From Methanomicrobium antiquum (lineage in GTDB: Archaea > Halobacteriota > Methanomicrobia > Methanomicrobiales > Methanomicrobiaceae), in assembly GCF_029633915.1 (NCBI RefSeq), contig NZ_CP091092.1, forward strand, positions 1,178,001-1,242,000: a DNA stretch of 64,000 nucleotides, in the 5' to 3' direction. Made by a program: the position numbers and the translations under genes. The notes under the pieces are model-generated. The model had not been told where the DNA came from. It worked only from the letters and a program-made list of their open reading frames with translations, and did no database searches. Of the stretch, positions 26,185 to 34,838 are shown piece by piece; within the stretch, counting starts at the first letter, position 1; every line of letters begins with the position of its first letter.

Positions 26185-27050
26185 AATAAAACCACATCCT
26201 GCACAACATGCCATTTATGAGGTGCATACTTTTTTACTCTGTGTAACGAAATATCCGGCTTAAACCCTGCTATTTTACATTCTTTTGATATTTTAGCAGA
26301 GATATCATTTATACTATGGACATGAAGAGTTGAATTTCTTTTCATGTGTGACAAAATATCCGGAAGCATAGAATATGACTCAAAATGACCCATAAAAGCC
26401 CTGTCATACTCCCCCTTCAAAAGATCCCTGCAGTCTCCACATTCAGAGATAACATTCTCTTCAACTCTGTTTTTTTCAATGTTTCTCTTAAGGAATAAAA
26501 AAGAATCCGGATTTATCTCCATTGCATGAATATCTGCTCCTGAAACAGCGGCAGGAATTGTAAAATATCCGATTCCGGCGAACATATCTGCAATACGTTC
26601 CCCTTTTTTCACAATTTCTGCAATCCGCCTCTTCTCCTCACGGTTTCCCATTGCAAACATAACTTTTGACGGATCGAAGATAAAGAAACACCCGTTCTCT
26701 TTTAAGCAAATTTCTTTGGGTTTTCCATAAAGCACATTTATCTTTGGAATTCTTCTGACACCCTCATAACTGTGGATATGAAGAATGCACGACGGGTTTT
26801 CCCAGCGGATAAGTTCATCCAAATCCTTCTTGTCAGGAACGTCACCATGAAAAATTGCGATATCACCGGCCATATGATAACCGCGCCCAAGGTAGCCCTT
26901 TTTTTTATCCAGTATGCAGTCAAAAAAAAAGCCATCCTTTACAGGAATCCATGCAGTATCTCCCTTAACATAAGGCCGCCTGTTTATGTCCACCCAGTCC
27001 TCTTTGGTTACGCTTTTCAAACATTCTTTTGGCATAACTCTCGTGCGCAT
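26181..27050 (-). CDS. Trm5/TYW2-family tRNA-modifying transferase, probable Taw2
   Basis: The 289-aa class I SAM-fold enzyme has FDPSKVMFAMGNREEKRR followed by IADMFAGIGYFTIPAA (motif I) and HAMEINPDSFLFLKRNIEKN. Where Trm5 methyltransferases have an NPP catalytic motif, this protein has DRAFMGHFESYSMLP. That is closer to TYW2/Taw2, which moves the aminocarboxypropyl group of SAM to 4-demethylwyosine in tRNA-Phe. The assignment to Taw2 rather than Trm5 rests on this motif and is an inference. It is the first gene of the CoA operon and shares ATGA with coaBC. Confidence 0.75.
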   Translation of the reverse strand: MRTRVMPKECLKSVTKEDWVDINRRPYVKGDTAWIPVKDGFFFDCILDKKKGYLGRGYHMAGDIAIFHGDVPDKKDLDELIRWENPSCILHIHSYEGVRRIPKINVLYGKPKEICLKENGCFFIFDPSKVMFAMGNREEKRRIAEIVKKGERIADMFAGIGYFTIPAAVSGADIHAMEINPDSFLFLKRNIEKNRVEENVISECGDCRDLLKGEYDRAFMGHFESYSMLPDILSHMKRNSTLHVHSINDISAKISKECKIAGFKPDISLHRVKKYAPHKWHVVQDVVLL

Positions 27051-27115
27051 TGAAACAAACTCCCGGTATATCAGATGACAGACATTTCTCTATAAACATT
27101 TCAATGAAACAGATA

Positions 27116-27154
27116 TTTCATGTAATTGTTTTATGTAATTGTTTTATGTAAATA
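27116..27154 (+). repeat. three direct 13-bp repeats
   Basis: TTTCATGTAATTG, TTTTATGTAATTG and TTTTATGTAAATA follow each other without gaps. They lie between the NMD3 stop and the start of the Taw2 operon (both minus strand), within reach of that operon's promoter. Confidence 0.7.
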
Positions 27155-27258
27155 TTTCAGATAAAATTTCATTTAAACCACAAAGTAATTTTTCCTGTTT
27201 ATTAAAAAGAAAAATCAGTCAGATGATAATAAATAAAGATTTATCTCTCATTCAGAGA

Positions 27259-28302
27259 TTATCCTATAAAGACAATTCTTTCTTTTTCATTATCCCTCAA
27301 AAAACGGACACTTTCGCCTTCTACAGCCTCAATCCAGGGATATATGATACACTCTTTTGTTTCGTATGTTTTAGGATCAAGAATACCTGCCGTATCTCCA
27401 GTTATGTAACTTATAAATGCTGATTCAGAATCCCTTACATTCCCAATAAACCTTCCTTTAGGCTCATCCTTTGTATTCTTGATGCCTGCATCCTGCAGGT
27501 CAAAATATTTGATAAGATTTGAATCAATGCCTCTTATCTCATAATATCGGTCTTTTTCTTCAAAAACATCACCTTTCTGGTATCTTGGCAGTCGCACAAG
27601 ATATGTCATACGGTAAATTGTCTTTCCGTCTTTTTCACCGGCAAGCTTTGGATGTCTTGTAATTTTCCCACCAAGCTCTTTTGTTATGCTTTTGGAGATA
27701 GCCTCGCCCAGATTATGACTTGAGATGATAATATCCACCCCATCCTTGTTCTCCTGGACTTCAGTTATGAATGAAAGCCGCTCACCCATCTCCTGGACCT
27801 CCTCCTCATGCCGGTGGGCAATAGCAAGTGCCCTGTCCTTTTCAAACTCATCAGGTTTTCGCCCATCTGCTCTTAGCTGAATTGTTCCGGCATAATATCC
27901 GCCTGAATAGCGGCTGCATCTGTCGCACTGCTCTTTTGACCAGAGAATAAGTATTCTGCAGTCCTCTTCAACCAAAACTCCATAGAGCTTTCCCTGAATA
28001 TTTACGTTAACTGATGTTCTGTTCGGACTTGGATCATATGAACGAAAGACTATACTTATAGCACATACATCTTCGTGAATATGAATTGCGTTTAAAGCAA
28101 TCTCTTCAATTAATTTTTCTCTCTCAAGATGACAGTCAGTCCACGTGTTTTGTTGTTTTAATGATCCACATGTCGGGCAGTGAATACACTGGACACGTTT
28201 ATCATATGTTACCCAGGAGAGCTCCTTTGCTTTGCAGATGTTGCAAAGGCCCGCCTCGCTTGGACCGCCGCATTTTGGACAAATATTTTGTTTTATATCC
28301 AT
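27259..28302 (-). CDS. NMD3-family protein
   Basis: The 347-aa protein begins with paired zinc-binding cysteines: CPKCGGPSEAGLCNIC and CIHCPTCGSLKQQ. More conserved sequence follows, with DRCSRYSGGYYAGTIQLR near residue 135. In eukaryotes NMD3 binds the 60S subunit for export; archaeal versions are thought to act in large-subunit biogenesis. ATG at 28300-28302 (MDIKQNICPKC) is preferred to a TTG 9 bp earlier. It is 24 bp downstream of the DUF424 gene, a linkage common in euryarchaea. Confidence 0.9.
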   Translation of the reverse strand: MDIKQNICPKCGGPSEAGLCNICKAKELSWVTYDKRVQCIHCPTCGSLKQQNTWTDCHLEREKLIEEIALNAIHIHEDVCAISIVFRSYDPSPNRTSVNVNIQGKLYGVLVEEDCRILILWSKEQCDRCSRYSGGYYAGTIQLRADGRKPDEFEKDRALAIAHRHEEEVQEMGERLSFITEVQENKDGVDIIISSHNLGEAISKSITKELGGKITRHPKLAGEKDGKTIYRMTYLVRLPRYQKGDVFEEKDRYYEIRGIDSNLIKYFDLQDAGIKNTKDEPKGRFIGNVRDSESAFISYITGDTAGILDPKTYETKECIIYPWIEAVEGESVRFLRDNEKERIVFIG

Positions 28303-28326
28303 AACAATCAAATTTTTAATTAAAAT

Positions 28327-28614
28327 TTACAGAATCTGTATATGGGGAATTCCATTTATGTACAAACAGTTCTCTTCTGATATCGCGCCACATTTTGACG
28401 CAATTGAAATAACACGTTTACCAACGAGGTTGGCGTTGTTTACTCTGTTTAAGGCACCTATCAGCTCATCTTCGGTTGCTATATCTGTGCCATAGAATTT
28501 ATCAGAGACTGTTATTTCAATATCGCCTTCGCTTATTGTTTTATTGATAAGTTCCTGATCACAGGCAGCAACAATTTTTTCTATCCCGTCTATCCTGTAA
28601 ATCTTAAGGTACAT
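28327..28614 (-). CDS. DUF424 family protein
   Basis: The 95-aa protein is a typical DUF424 member: IVAACDQELINKTISEGD, VSDKFYGTD and the C-terminal YINGIPHIQIL. It is small, soluble and conserved in archaea, with no established function. Linkage to the NMD3 gene, 24 bp downstream, points to translation or ribosome biogenesis. Confidence 0.85.
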   Translation of the reverse strand: MYLKIYRIDGIEKIVAACDQELINKTISEGDIEITVSDKFYGTDIATEDELIGALNRVNNANLVGKRVISIASKCGAISEENCLYINGIPHIQIL

Positions 28615-28696
28615 TGCCTATAATATTGGCTTTCATAGATAATACTAATGTATGTCTGTGCAGAAAAAAGTTTAAAAAAAGTGTTTAAAAAAGGTC

Positions 28697-28716
28697 CATG
28701 AAACTAATTTTTCATG
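28697..28716. repeat. palindrome of the CATGAAA/TTTCATG family
   Basis: CATGAAA and TTTCATG arms are separated by CTAATT and preceded by GGTC, as in the other family members. It lies between the end of the TatD-like gene and the DUF424 start. Confidence 0.65.
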
Positions 28717-28784
28717 CACGTTATTATGAAAATAAAATTTAATTTTTTGGATTAATGTTTCATCCAATAATTTTTTCATGGATT

Positions 28785-29609
28785 TTAGTCTATTTCAACG
28801 CCATAAACCTTCTCAGGAGTATCTTTGTGGATTCTGAATGCATCTTCTATAGTAATTTCTTCTGATTCAAGCATTCTTCTTGTAAATCTTGGAACAGATT
28901 TTGGACCGATTACAGAACCGGGACGGGAGAGATCGTCCATATAATCGCTCTCCATTGTAAATTCACGCTTCATTTTTGCAAGCTTTGGTATATCCTCGTG
29001 CTTTGCAATCAAAGATGGCATAAGAGGAGTGTCAGGCGTTGCGAAATGCTTTACAACCCTTGATGGATTTATGTTCATATCCTTTGCCAATTCATAAATA
29101 TCTGTGCACGGGCCTGATTCAGCGTGAATCTGAAGTGCGCAGTCAAGGTCTTTTGAAAGAGAAAGTGCATGCTTTAAAATCCGGTTTGATGCATCCCGGA
29201 TCTCATCAGAAACAGGATAATGTGGCCTTCCGCTCTTTAGTGCCACCGCTTTATTTGATTTTACATATTCAGAAGCAATAGTAAGTCCTTCTTTTAATAT
29301 CTCTTCAGCACGAAAAAGAGGCATTAATTCACAAAGTTTTGTAAGCTCTGCCGGATGAACACCCATTATTGGAAATGCACGCACTCCGGTTTCGTATGCA
29401 ATCTCTGATGCCCTGAGATTTATGTCAAAAACTTCTCTAAAATCACTACCTTTCAAAGGAACAATTCCAAAAGACCATGACGGAAGGGTAACGCAGAACA
29501 TATGAGTTCCTCCTGCATTCATAAAGTCTTTTACGGCTTTTGCTCCCCGTCCACTGACAGGATTTATGTGAATATGATCATCGGTTACAAAAAGGTCTTT
29601 TAAAATCAT
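28785..29609 (-). CDS. TatD-related metal-dependent hydrolase (archaeal COG1099 type)
   Basis: The 274-aa TIM-barrel hydrolase has VTDDHIHINPVSGRG at the start (HxH metal motif) and FPIMGVHPAEL near 100. CALQIHAESGP near 155 and KHFATPDTPLMP near 190 supply further ligands, and ESDYMDDLSRPG lies near 230. It resembles TatD DNases but the archaeal group has no proven substrate. ATG overlaps the mptD stop as ATGA, so the two are probably co-translated, which hints at a metabolic rather than a nuclease role. Confidence 0.8.
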   Translation of the reverse strand: MILKDLFVTDDHIHINPVSGRGAKAVKDFMNAGGTHMFCVTLPSWSFGIVPLKGSDFREVFDINLRASEIAYETGVRAFPIMGVHPAELTKLCELMPLFRAEEILKEGLTIASEYVKSNKAVALKSGRPHYPVSDEIRDASNRILKHALSLSKDLDCALQIHAESGPCTDIYELAKDMNINPSRVVKHFATPDTPLMPSLIAKHEDIPKLAKMKREFTMESDYMDDLSRPGSVIGPKSVPRFTRRMLESEEITIEDAFRIHKDTPEKVYGVEID

Positions 29610-29932
29610 CTGAGTTCCAGAATCTTCATCATAGGATATTCATTTTCAAGTTTTAAACCTGCAACACAGACCGAATCTTCAACCTGAGTTGTTATTTTAA
29701 CATCAAACATCTTTCCGGAAAGCTCACTATATCCAAAAGAATTCAAAACCATCAAATCTGTATTTATTAAAACCGTAATCTCTTTAACATAAGGCTGGAG
29801 GCTTACAGCTTCTTTTATTGTCTTTTCTACCAAAGGTGCAGTTTTGGGAGATATTGGTGTTCCAACAAACTGGTGATAAAGTGCGCCCAGTTTTATTCCT
29901 GCCTCAAATACTGCCTGTGCCTTGCTATCCAT
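29606..29932 (-). CDS. mptD: 7,8-dihydroneopterin aldolase, archaeal MptD type
   Basis: The 108-aa protein has FEAGIKLGALYHQFVGTPIS near the N-terminus, the conserved block of the archaeal MptD family (PF04038). It cleaves dihydroneopterin to 6-hydroxymethyl-dihydropterin for tetrahydromethanopterin synthesis. It is unrelated to bacterial FolB. A shared ATGA couples it to the TatD-like gene. The upstream 558 bp contain strong GC-rich hairpins. The family call is from memory of the motif. Confidence 0.72.
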   Translation of the reverse strand: MDSKAQAVFEAGIKLGALYHQFVGTPISPKTAPLVEKTIKEAVSLQPYVKEITVLINTDLMVLNSFGYSELSGKMFDVKITTQVEDSVCVAGLKLENEYPMMKILELR

Positions 29933-30147
29933 AGAGAAATTATTTGTGAGTTATAGATTATTTGTTTTGGTATCCTGACTTCTATATCTAAAATAATTTC
30001 AGGACATTATACTGGAATGCAACAGTGATAAAACTAAAAAAAATGAAACGGAAAAATAAATGAAACAAAAAAAATAGACTCTTCGCCATATTTCTGATCA
30101 CCCTAATTTGGAATTGATTTGTCGCGATGTACACAATATCCCCGGGA

Positions 30148-30224
30148 ACCGGAGGGGCCTAGCCCCCCTCCGGTGACCTATCGTAAGCGGGGTGGGTTTA
30201 AGGGAGGGGCCTGTCCCCTCCCTT
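30148..30224. other. twin GC-rich stem-loops
   Basis: ACCGGAGGGG (30148-30157) pairs with CCCCTCCGGT (30165-30174). AAGGGAGGGG (30200-30209) pairs with CCCCTCCCTT (30215-30224). Both stems have ten perfect pairs and share the core GGAGGGGCCT. The contrast with the AT-rich surroundings is striking. Confidence 0.7.
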
Positions 30225-30336
30225 GCTAATAATCGATTATCTTTGATTGTCTTCCAGTCAAGGCCAGTAACCTAAGAAACTGATGAAATCTTCCATATCA
30301 ATAATCTTAAAAGCCCACAAATGAGAACATAGATGT

Positions 30337-30354
30337 GAATGCAGAAATGCATTC
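30337..30354 (+). other. short hairpin with GAAA tetraloop
   Basis: GAATGCA pairs perfectly with TGCATTC around GAAA, a stable GNRA loop on the + strand. It may be part of a transcribed structured element or chance. Confidence 0.4.
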
Positions 30355-30490
30355 CCTCCATTTGTAATGTTTATTGGACATATCATCATATTTGGAGGTT
30401 ATTCTCTAAGTTGTTTCTCTTTTTGGATAGTCCTAACTTTCAGAAAAATGGAGAAGAACCAAAAAATATTTGCAAGTAATATTTAATCTA

Positions 30491-32638
30491 TCAGATGAGC
30501 TTGATTAAACCGTGACGCGGTTCCATTGCCTCACCGTTTCTTAACAGATCGTCAATTCTCTTTCTGATATCATCTCTTTCATGCCCTTTCTGGATTAATA
30601 CCTGAATTACATCGTCAATCTGGGCATAGCCGTTATCATCGGCACGGGATTTAACAGCCTCTTTTATCTCACGGATGATGTCACGCCTCTGCTTTGGAAT
30701 GCCGGTTACCAGTTTGTCAATATCAAAACTGCCGGTCTCAGGATCGTATGCAACATCGCGAAGACATCTGTCAACAATGCGTATGACCCTCTCGGCATCA
30801 GACTCATCAATCTCATCTGAAAGGCGGATTCTTGCACTGGCTTCCGCAAGTCTCACAAGCGCTTCAAGCTGTCTTGCAGTTACAGGAACGGGCTTACTGT
30901 TATCAGACGCCATGTCTCTTAAACTTAAGTAATACGCAATGAGTTTCTCTTTGGCTTCCTTTCTTAGAAGCGGGAAGCAGTTCCTCTTTGAATATGCAAT
31001 ATATTTTCTAAACAGCAGTGGATCAATTTCCGGAAGAACAGGGGCTAACTTCTCCTGGATAAAGTCGTCATCAACCTCTTCCATCGGATTTTTCTTGTTG
31101 TGCTCAATAATTTCTCCCACTTCATGAGCCTTTAAAATATGTTCACCAATTGCCCTGTCAAGAACGCTGTTTGGTTTATCTCTCATAACAAAGATAAGAT
31201 CAAAACGCGACAGAAGAGAAGGCGGCATATTAATCTGTTCAGCTATAGGGGCATACTCATCAAACCTTCCCATTTTAGGGTTTGCCGCTCCCAAAAGTGC
31301 ACAGCGCGACCTAAGAGTGGCGGTAATTCCTGCCTTTGCAATGGAAATTGTCTGCTGTTCCATTGCCTCATGCAGTGAACTCCGGTCATCCCTTGTCATC
31401 TTGTCCATCTCATCAACAGCCGCAATACCCATGTCTGCAAGAACAAGAGCACCTGCCTCAAGTGTCCAGCGTCCGTCACCAAATTCATCTTTTACAGCCG
31501 TTGCTGTAAGACCGGCAGATGTTGATGACTTGCCGCTTGTGTAAATTCCTCTTGGAGAGAGTTTTATGACATACCTTAGCATCTGCGACTTTGCAATACC
31601 GGGGTCTCCGACAAGGAGCATATGAATATCGCCTCTTAGATGACTTCCGTCAGGCAGGGACTTTACAATTCCTCCAAACAAAATTAAGGAGATTGCTTCT
31701 TTTACCTCATCGTTTCCATAGATAGAAGGTGCGATTGAGTGTGAGAACTTCCTGTAAAGTTCAGGATCACGACTTAGCTCAACAATACTCTGCTCATCCT
31801 CATCTGAGATTGCAACCTCCTCAAACTCTTTTTCACCAACCTCTAATGAGTTGGCCTCAAGATAAATATCAAAAAGAGAGCTTTTGCTGCCCTGGGAAAC
31901 CCTTTGAATTGAACGTAAAATTCCATTTATTACAACGCGGTCACCAGGCGATGCTGTTGCCACAAGATCGTCTTGCAAATCAACATCCAGTGTTTCAGGC
32001 TGTTCGCCGCCCCTTAGACCTTCCGGAGACTCCTGAATCCTTAGTTTTTGAACGTCAACGAACTTTGAAAGCTGTGGAACAAGCTCCATTTTGGTCTGAC
32101 GCTCACACTGTGCACAGTTTCTGTAAGGCTCCTGAAATTTGCCAAAACCCTGAGAATAAGGAGGTGTTAAAGTGCCGCAGTTTAAACATCTGAAAATTGC
32201 ATAGGTAAGACGCGGACGAACCTCAGTCGTCTTTCTGATAATTCCTTCGACTGAGAGGAAAGTGTTTATGTGATGCGCTCTTATGTCACGAACGTCAATT
32301 TTTTTTGGAAGCCTTATAAAGCGGACATTTACATCATCTGCCTTTTCTTCCTCATCCTTTGTAAAAATGAGATTATTCTGCTTTATTGCATCCTTTACGT
32401 CAGATAAAACTTTGCCGGGATTTTTCAAAAGCTCATCTGCGAGCAAAAGACCTCTTTTGCCCCATTTCTCAAGTTTCTGGTAATCAATAACCAGTGATCT
32501 GTTGTATGGAAACTCTCTTGCAATCTCCCCCAGTTCAGCTTTGTAGTGCTTTTTTAAGAATTTGCTCCAGTCGGCAGCCTTATCAGTAACGGTTGCCTCA
32601 GGTTCGGAATTTTCTGGAAATTGCGGAATTTCATCCAT
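30491..32638 (-). CDS. mcm: MCM replicative helicase
   Basis: The 715-aa AAA+ helicase unwinds DNA at replication forks as a ring hexamer. The N-terminal domain has an OB fold with a zinc site (CLNCGTLTPP and CAQCERQ). The ATPase has GDPGIAKSQ (Walker A, about 343-351), LADMGIAAVDEMDKM (Walker B) and LLSRFDLIFV (arginine-finger region). A C-terminal winged helix follows, ending HGLIKLI. It starts 5 bp after the rfcS stop on the same strand, so clamp loader and helicase are co-transcribed. Confidence 0.97.
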   Translation of the reverse strand: MDEIPQFPENSEPEATVTDKAADWSKFLKKHYKAELGEIAREFPYNRSLVIDYQKLEKWGKRGLLLADELLKNPGKVLSDVKDAIKQNNLIFTKDEEEKADDVNVRFIRLPKKIDVRDIRAHHINTFLSVEGIIRKTTEVRPRLTYAIFRCLNCGTLTPPYSQGFGKFQEPYRNCAQCERQTKMELVPQLSKFVDVQKLRIQESPEGLRGGEQPETLDVDLQDDLVATASPGDRVVINGILRSIQRVSQGSKSSLFDIYLEANSLEVGEKEFEEVAISDEDEQSIVELSRDPELYRKFSHSIAPSIYGNDEVKEAISLILFGGIVKSLPDGSHLRGDIHMLLVGDPGIAKSQMLRYVIKLSPRGIYTSGKSSTSAGLTATAVKDEFGDGRWTLEAGALVLADMGIAAVDEMDKMTRDDRSSLHEAMEQQTISIAKAGITATLRSRCALLGAANPKMGRFDEYAPIAEQINMPPSLLSRFDLIFVMRDKPNSVLDRAIGEHILKAHEVGEIIEHNKKNPMEEVDDDFIQEKLAPVLPEIDPLLFRKYIAYSKRNCFPLLRKEAKEKLIAYYLSLRDMASDNSKPVPVTARQLEALVRLAEASARIRLSDEIDESDAERVIRIVDRCLRDVAYDPETGSFDIDKLVTGIPKQRRDIIREIKEAVKSRADDNGYAQIDDVIQVLIQKGHERDDIRKRIDDLLRNGEAMEPRHGLIKLI

Positions 32639-32643
32639 ATATA

Positions 32644-33624
32644 TTATACCGTATTTTTGTATTTTTCAGCGCTCATAATACAGCGGGCCAAAAGTGCCTC
32701 CATCTGAATATTCTGGTTTGCACCTTCGCTGATTCTAAAGTCAGTTTCTCCAAGATTATTTATGAGTTCAACTTTTAGCTTTCTATTAATTGTTTTATCA
32801 TAGACAAGCGTTCTGTAAAGCTGATTTATAAGTTCATTTGGGGCAATTCCCCGCTTTATTGTCAATTCCGAAAGCCGATTTTCAGAAGCTTCAAAATCGC
32901 AGTCAAGAATTATCTGTAAAAGCTCAAGTATTTCATCAGGTCTTGCAGTGGATGTAATCTCATAGATCATATCCTCTGATATCTCACTTTTTATGATTGC
33001 CGCACCCTGAAGTGCGTTTATTGCCTTTCTCATATCACCCTGGGCAATATATATTATAGCACTCATTGCATCATCTGATATTGTAAGGCCTTCATTTTTA
33101 CAGATTCGGCTTATTTCTTCTGTTATTGCCTCACGATCCAGAGGCTTAAACCTGTATATTGCACATCTGCTCTGAATAGGATCAATTATTTTTGATGAGT
33201 AGTTGCAGGATAAAATGAATCTGCATGTCTGTGCGTAGTTTTCCATTGTGCGCCTAAGAGCTGATTGTGCATCGTTTGTTAAAGCATCAGCCTCATCCAA
33301 AAAGAGAATCTTAAACGTTGCATCTCCCATTGGTGCAGTGCGCGCAAACTGCTTTATCTGGTTTCTGACAACATCAATTCCTCTTTCATCAGATGCATTT
33401 AATTCCCTGAAATTAACCTGCCAGTCATCTCCAAAAAATTCCCTTGCAAGCGCAACCGCAGAGGTCGTCTTTCCAATTCCTGCAGTTCCGGTAAAAAGAA
33501 GATGCGGCAGACTTTTTGCGGCCACATAATTTTTAAGGCGTTCTACAATGCCTGTTTGACCGACAACATCGTCAAGCGTCCTCGGCCTGTACTTTTCTAT
33601 CCATATTGTATTGTTTCCGTCCAT
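32644..33624 (-). CDS. rfcS: replication factor C small subunit
   Basis: The 326-aa clamp-loader ATPase has [16 protein letters not shown], Walker A GTAGIGKT (46-53), Walker [10 protein letters not shown], sensor 1 SCNYSSK and the SRC arginine finger. It loads PCNA onto DNA with the large subunit. All catalytic residues are intact, unlike the paralogue at 22464-23462. Its leader is strongly purine-rich on the coding strand. Confidence 0.95.
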   Translation of the reverse strand: MDGNNTIWIEKYRPRTLDDVVGQTGIVERLKNYVAAKSLPHLLFTGTAGIGKTTSAVALAREFFGDDWQVNFRELNASDERGIDVVRNQIKQFARTAPMGDATFKILFLDEADALTNDAQSALRRTMENYAQTCRFILSCNYSSKIIDPIQSRCAIYRFKPLDREAITEEISRICKNEGLTISDDAMSAIIYIAQGDMRKAINALQGAAIIKSEISEDMIYEITSTARPDEILELLQIILDCDFEASENRLSELTIKRGIAPNELINQLYRTLVYDKTINRKLKVELINNLGETDFRISEGANQNIQMEALLARCIMSAEKYKNTV

Positions 33625-33679
33625 TTTATCAGCCCTGCATTGAATTTTATTGTTGAATTATCATTTATGGTTACTTTTA

Positions 33680-33741
33680 ATTTTTTTAAATCTCTTTTTT
33701 CTTTTTTTCTCTCTATTTTTCTTTCTTTTATTCTCTTTTAA
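33680..33741. other. polypyrimidine tract in the rfcS leader
   Basis: The + strand here is almost only T and C, so the rfcS transcript would have an A/G-rich leader, like the purine-rich leader of the MFS gene at 6186. The rest of the 325-bp gap to 33949 is AT-rich and contains the promoter elements of the divergent + strand operon. Confidence 0.6.
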
Positions 33742-33860
33742 TAACTCATCAGGTCTATTACATACTTATCAGATCTTCTTATGAAGCAGACTATATGATT
33801 TGTTATTCTTTTATTTTCAGGTGTTATATTGATCACTATTTTGTCTGCAAAAGACAAACA

Positions 33861-33934
33861 TATTTTAAATCAATATATTTTAAAAGAGAACGATTACTGA
33901 TTAAACCGAATATTGATCAACCGTAGATTAACCG
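33861..33934 (+). promoter_or_regulatory. candidate promoter with three direct repeats, RPA-associated operon
   Basis: Two TATA-like boxes, ATATTTTAAA near 33861 and again near 33875, precede three copies of GATYAA(A)CCG at 33899-33908, 33915-33923 and 33926-33934. With TSS about 25 bp after a TATA box the repeats would overlap transcription start, a typical repressor position. The gene begins at 33950. Confidence 0.5.
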
Positions 33935-33949
33935 GATTAATTTTTAGAT

Positions 33950-34786
33950 ATGGACGACTCCACATACAGACTCTTTGCAGGTGAACTTGAGCTTCTGGAT
34001 AGACTAAATCAGAATAATGGAGATTTACTTTTGCTACCGGATGGTAAAACTGTAAATAATCTTTATTTATGCGGTGCTTTAACTGAAGTAAAAAAAGGAC
34101 CCGGGGGATATGTCTCATCAGTAAGAATTGCAGACCCCACAGGTGTTTTTGTACTTTACTGCCGGAAGAATCGCTCATACTGCTCTTCAGAATTTTTAAA
34201 AGTTGGGATTCCATCATTTGTCAGCGTATTTGGAGAGGTAAAAACATCTAAAAGAATTTTCAAATCTGAAAAAACTCGGTTTTTCATAAATCCACAGGCA
34301 GTCAGAGAAATTACAAAAGAAGAAAGAGACAGGTGGATATTGTCTGCTGCAGACTTTGCACTTGAAAGACTTAAAAAATCAGTTGAATCCTTCGAAAACA
34401 AAAATCCTGAAATGACTGATAATTCAGAAATTACCAATATTTTCGAAATATCAAATGATTCTAAAGAATTAATCAGGATAATTGAAACAGCAATCTCTAA
34501 TATTTATTCAAATGCATCTGAAGAGTCATTTGAAAATAAAAAGGATGATATAAGTAACACCAAAAAAACAGACTCACAGGACAAAACATCCTGCCCTGAT
34601 ATTGAACATATAATTCTTGAAATTATTAAAAAGAACAGTACAAAAAAAGGTCTTCTTCTAAAAGATTTCTACAGCTTTGCCGATTCTGCCGGCTTAAATC
34701 CTGATGATGTTAAATCATCGGCTGAAAAACTTATAAAAGAAGGAGAGCTTTACCTGCCACCCGGCGGTTACATAAAAATACTCTAA
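33950..34786 (+). CDS. RPA-associated OB-fold protein (COG3390-like)
   Basis: The 278-aa protein has an OB fold at about residues 25-85 (NLYLCGALTEVKKGPGG, VRIADPTGVFVLYCRK). A Glu/Asn/Ser-rich middle part and a C-terminal winged helix (KGLLLKDFYSFADSAGLNPD to LPPGGYIKIL) follow. This arrangement fits the RPA-associated proteins that haloarchaea encode beside RPA and a phosphoesterase. The next gene here is just that phosphoesterase, while RPA itself is absent. It probably acts in single-strand DNA binding during replication and repair. Assignment relies on motif order and context. Confidence 0.75.
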   Translation: MDDSTYRLFAGELELLDRLNQNNGDLLLLPDGKTVNNLYLCGALTEVKKGPGGYVSSVRIADPTGVFVLYCRKNRSYCSSEFLKVGIPSFVSVFGEVKTSKRIFKSEKTRFFINPQAVREITKEERDRWILSAADFALERLKKSVESFENKNPEMTDNSEITNIFEISNDSKELIRIIETAISNIYSNASEESFENKKDDISNTKKTDSQDKTSCPDIEHIILEIIKKNSTKKGLLLKDFYSFADSAGLNPDDVKSSAEKLIKEGELYLPPGGYIKIL

Positions 34787-34838
34787 AAAGGTTTAAAATT
34801 AATCTAAAAAACTCTAAATTATCTGAAATAACTAAAAA

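Larger units (their letters stand above)
29933..30490. other. 558-bp intergenic region with structured GC-rich core
   Basis: No ORF with coding character is visible. The region holds two GC-rich stem-loops (30148-30224), a GAAA-tetraloop hairpin (30337-30354) and otherwise AT-rich sequence. It lies downstream of mcm and upstream of mptD on the minus strand. A small RNA gene or a mobile remnant is possible. Confidence 0.5.

Noticed and set aside
27139-27423. 94-aa plus-strand ORF overlapping the NMD3 end
   Set aside because: It overlaps a well-supported gene and has no coding character in its own part.
30121-30240. RNase P RNA, SRP RNA or rRNA fragment
   Set aside because: None of the conserved sequence of these RNAs is visible; only simple perfect hairpins are.
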